A stretch of DNA of 64,000 bases from Clostridium formicaceticum (GTDB lineage: Bacteria; Bacillota; Clostridia; Peptostreptococcales; Natronincolaceae), in the NCBI RefSeq assembly GCF_001854185.1, contig NZ_CP017603.1:1488001-1552000 (forward strand). Direction: 5' to 3'. Under the pieces are notes generated by a model that was given only the letters and a program-made list of their open reading frames with translations, was not told where the DNA came from and made no database searches. The stretch's first letter is position 1. Every line of letters starts with the position of its first letter. The position numbers and the translations under genes are program-made. Positions 63,501 through 64,000 of the stretch are shown piece after piece.

Positions 63501-64000
63501 ATTAGCAAAAATGTTGAACCAATTAAAGGACTTGAAATTTGATACAGTAGCTTTTCAAATGAACAACAAGCTGCCTATGACCCTAAAAACCTTATCCACC
63601 AGTCAGGAACTGCTAGAGGTCAGAGAAGAAGTACAACACCTGACAGAAAAAAGTGGTGAAACAGCAGCAAAGGAAGTAGAAAAACTACAGGAAAGAAGTC
63701 AAGGATTAGCCAAGCATCTACAGCAGTATATGAAAGAAACTGTGAAACTGCCTAAAATTGCCATGGCAAATACGATGGAGGCAATTAAAAGCTTTATAGA
63801 CAAAAACGGAGAAAAACTGGGGCTAACAGCAGAAAACAAGGATATAGAAGCAGTGCAGGCTTTGGTAAAGAACAGCATTCCTCTTAGCAAAGAGAATATA
63901 GCAAAACTTTATGAAACCAATCTTCACGTGGAAAATATCACAGAAAATCTAACCACCACTACGGTAGATAAAAGTTTACAGGAGGGCCTACAGTTAGAGG
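60559..64000 (+). CDS. Giant helical repeat protein, runs off the window
   Basis: An open frame from the ATG at 60559 (AAGGCGGTGA upstream) with no stop to the window end, more than 1,147 residues. The N-terminus LGIRHQHYGKSAESFKIKG is followed by a beta-like segment, then long, lysine- and glutamate-rich helices. A short motif recurs (MKISKENIQAF, DITKKNIHRIHDV, LTKANIEKVQEI, IPLSKENIAKL), suggesting ancient modules. From 62335 a segment is repeated nearly unchanged at 63421. There is no signal peptide or membrane segment. The family is not firmly known; DUF6240-type clostridial proteins are a possibility from memory. Its position next to yaaR and flagellar genes hints at motility. Confidence 0.75.
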   Translation, partial: MNSNIFQKLTLGIRHQHYGKSAESFKIKGTLVHKEANHITLHLGDNKMLEVQLKGDIEGEIGETVVVDKKDFVKSKLYDESDTKVLDEISEEESEAELLRKLDIPVNETTKNALTVLEKHGMKISKENIQAFVSAKEHLEQVVEGLDYDTAIKLLKKNVDISEEALQKLAVGIQEVKGEKEGFSLRKLFMRKKELSTEDAEKISMRLYGSKMGKDIIDTMKALHKAEMDITKKNIHRIHDVIRKVDDLQDIKEETIIDAVKNKIDATVDYLYKLKNAVVKGKIQPQKHIGQAVANLYETTSYRAPQVTEKDLRTMEEDIRELLAREEVKATEEAVRLSKDFVKAGLDLTKANIEKVQEIKEAIKELKDHLNYEKTAELLGNGIEVEKEEITELVKQIKESEDEKIKRSEGTEKVTEEASVKETSREMIEEIKELMKSIENKIPQTTDEKALHELKKKVAELKDKIVEVEKLKIPEVAEKEKNEMLQQLKNIMIEVENIRNQEDMKKIQAEKISVEKTEGEKEKSEDTEIEKPLGELVEKIREKEIEVKNLLGKLEKLEKVENEKLIELIKEEKSINIKTLMALVDKREKTLKFSKASEGLEVSRVSSAEARVVADTSLRLAKMLNQLKDLKFDTVAFQMNNKLPMTLKTLSTSQELLEVREEVQHLTEKSGETAAKEVEKLQERSQGLAKHLQQYMKETVKLPKIAMANTMEAIKSFIDKNGEKLGLTAENKDIEAVQALVKNSIPLSKENIAKLYETNLHVENITENLTTTTVDKSLQEGLQLEEVEVKDLAEYIENQTVKEMPKEATQEVAKKAAEEIKEISRETVKEISVEIDKHLKEIKIKAAELEEKMPREAFEAVKEAVAKLKVPEIEGKEEKKILQQLKDAIVEVEKIKPQEHAMKTDEERINVEKMLTEVVEKLEEKEVIIKNLLGKLEKLEQVESEKSNNIKTLKFSKASEGLEVSRVSSAEARVVTDTSLRLAKMLNQLKDLKFDTVAFQMNNKLPMTLKTLSTSQELLEVREEVQHLTEKSGETAAKEVEKLQERSQGLAKHLQQYMKETVKLPKIAMANTMEAIKSFIDKNGEKLGLTAENKDIEAVQALVKNSIPLSKENIAKLYETNLHVENITENLTTTTVDKSLQEGLQLE
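62335..62914 (+). repeat. Long internal repeat, copy 1
   Basis: 580 bases that match 63421-64000 with only two differences (G/A at 62396/63482 and at 62620/63706). The period is 1,086 bases (362 codons). The flanking part before it is also homologous to the second copy but far more diverged. The true right end of the match cannot be seen because copy 2 is cut by the window. Confidence 0.97.
63421..64000 (+). repeat. Long internal repeat, copy 2 (cut by window end)
   Basis: This matches copy 1 base for base except for the two changes, one of which alters Ala to Thr (VVADTS to VVTDTS). It keeps the reading frame. The repeat continues to the last base shown. Confidence 0.97.

Noticed and set aside
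60681-63890. Several minus-strand open frames inside the giant repeat gene, two of them identical
   Set aside because: They are mirror images of the lysine/glutamate-rich plus-strand frame, giving Ser- and Phe-rich low-complexity products. The identical pair only reflects the DNA repeat.
62335-64000. The long repeats as a mobile element or CRISPR array
   Set aside because: The repeats are in frame inside one gene, have no terminal inverted repeats, transposase or spacers, and are far too long for CRISPR repeats.

Overview
This window looks like chromosome of a low-GC, flagellated, anaerobic Firmicute. The protein types and gene order (flaG-fliD-fliS, raiA RNA, hpf, a DUF5317-like gene, secA, prfB, yaaR) suggest an Alkaliphilus/Natronincola-like member of the Clostridia. 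That placement is inferred from gene content only. There are no rRNA or tRNA genes, insertion sequences, prophage or CRISPR arrays. Coding density is high and nearly all genes before 27.3 kb are on the plus strand.

Region 1 (1-25.5 kb) is a large surface or flagellin glycan locus that makes two nonulosonic acids. It opens with a legionaminic/sialic-type set: the end of a sugar aminotransferase, a NeuD/PglD-like acetyltransferase, and neuC, neuB and neuA. Inserted in the middle of that set is a seven-gene acyl-carrier module: two acyl carrier proteins, a FabH-type ketosynthase, two short-chain reductases, an acyl-activating enzyme and a private phosphopantetheinyl transferase. This suggests that a dedicated short acyl group is built and put on the sugar. 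Next come a family 2 glycosyltransferase, an ATP-grasp/epimerase fusion, an aminotransferase and a large capsule-type glycosyltransferase. A scattered but complete pseudaminic acid set follows (pseB, pseF, pseH, pseI, pseG, pseC), mixed with two radical SAM enzymes, a WbqC protein and a PIG-L deacetylase.

Region 2 (25.5-31.5 kb) holds small motility-associated genes behind sigma-28-like promoters. One of them is split at an A7 run in exactly the phase needed for -1 frameshifting. A secreted protein, motA/motB and an AEC-family transporter follow.

Region 3 (31.5-39.1 kb) has an NADH/FAD oxidoreductase, an AhpD-like protein, a tautomerase, and a polyphosphate cassette in which ppk lies between two different Ppx/GppA-HD proteins.

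Region 4 (39.4-50.6 kb) is a branched-chain amino acid block: a cupin-PocR-histidine kinase and AraC-type response regulator, ilvD, the livJHMGF transporter and a class IV aminotransferase. A permease split into two half genes follows, behind a promoter with a CsoR-like inverted repeat.

Region 5 (50.7-64 kb) is late flagellar and housekeeping: flaG, fliD, fliS and a FlgN-like gene from a sigma-28-like promoter; a raiA-motif RNA with its own promoter and terminator; a cluster of DnaA boxes; hpf; a DUF5317-like membrane protein; secA; prfB with its +1 frameshift; yaaR on the minus strand behind a near-consensus sigma-28 promoter; and the start of a giant helical repeat protein that runs off the window and contains a 580-bp near-identical duplication.
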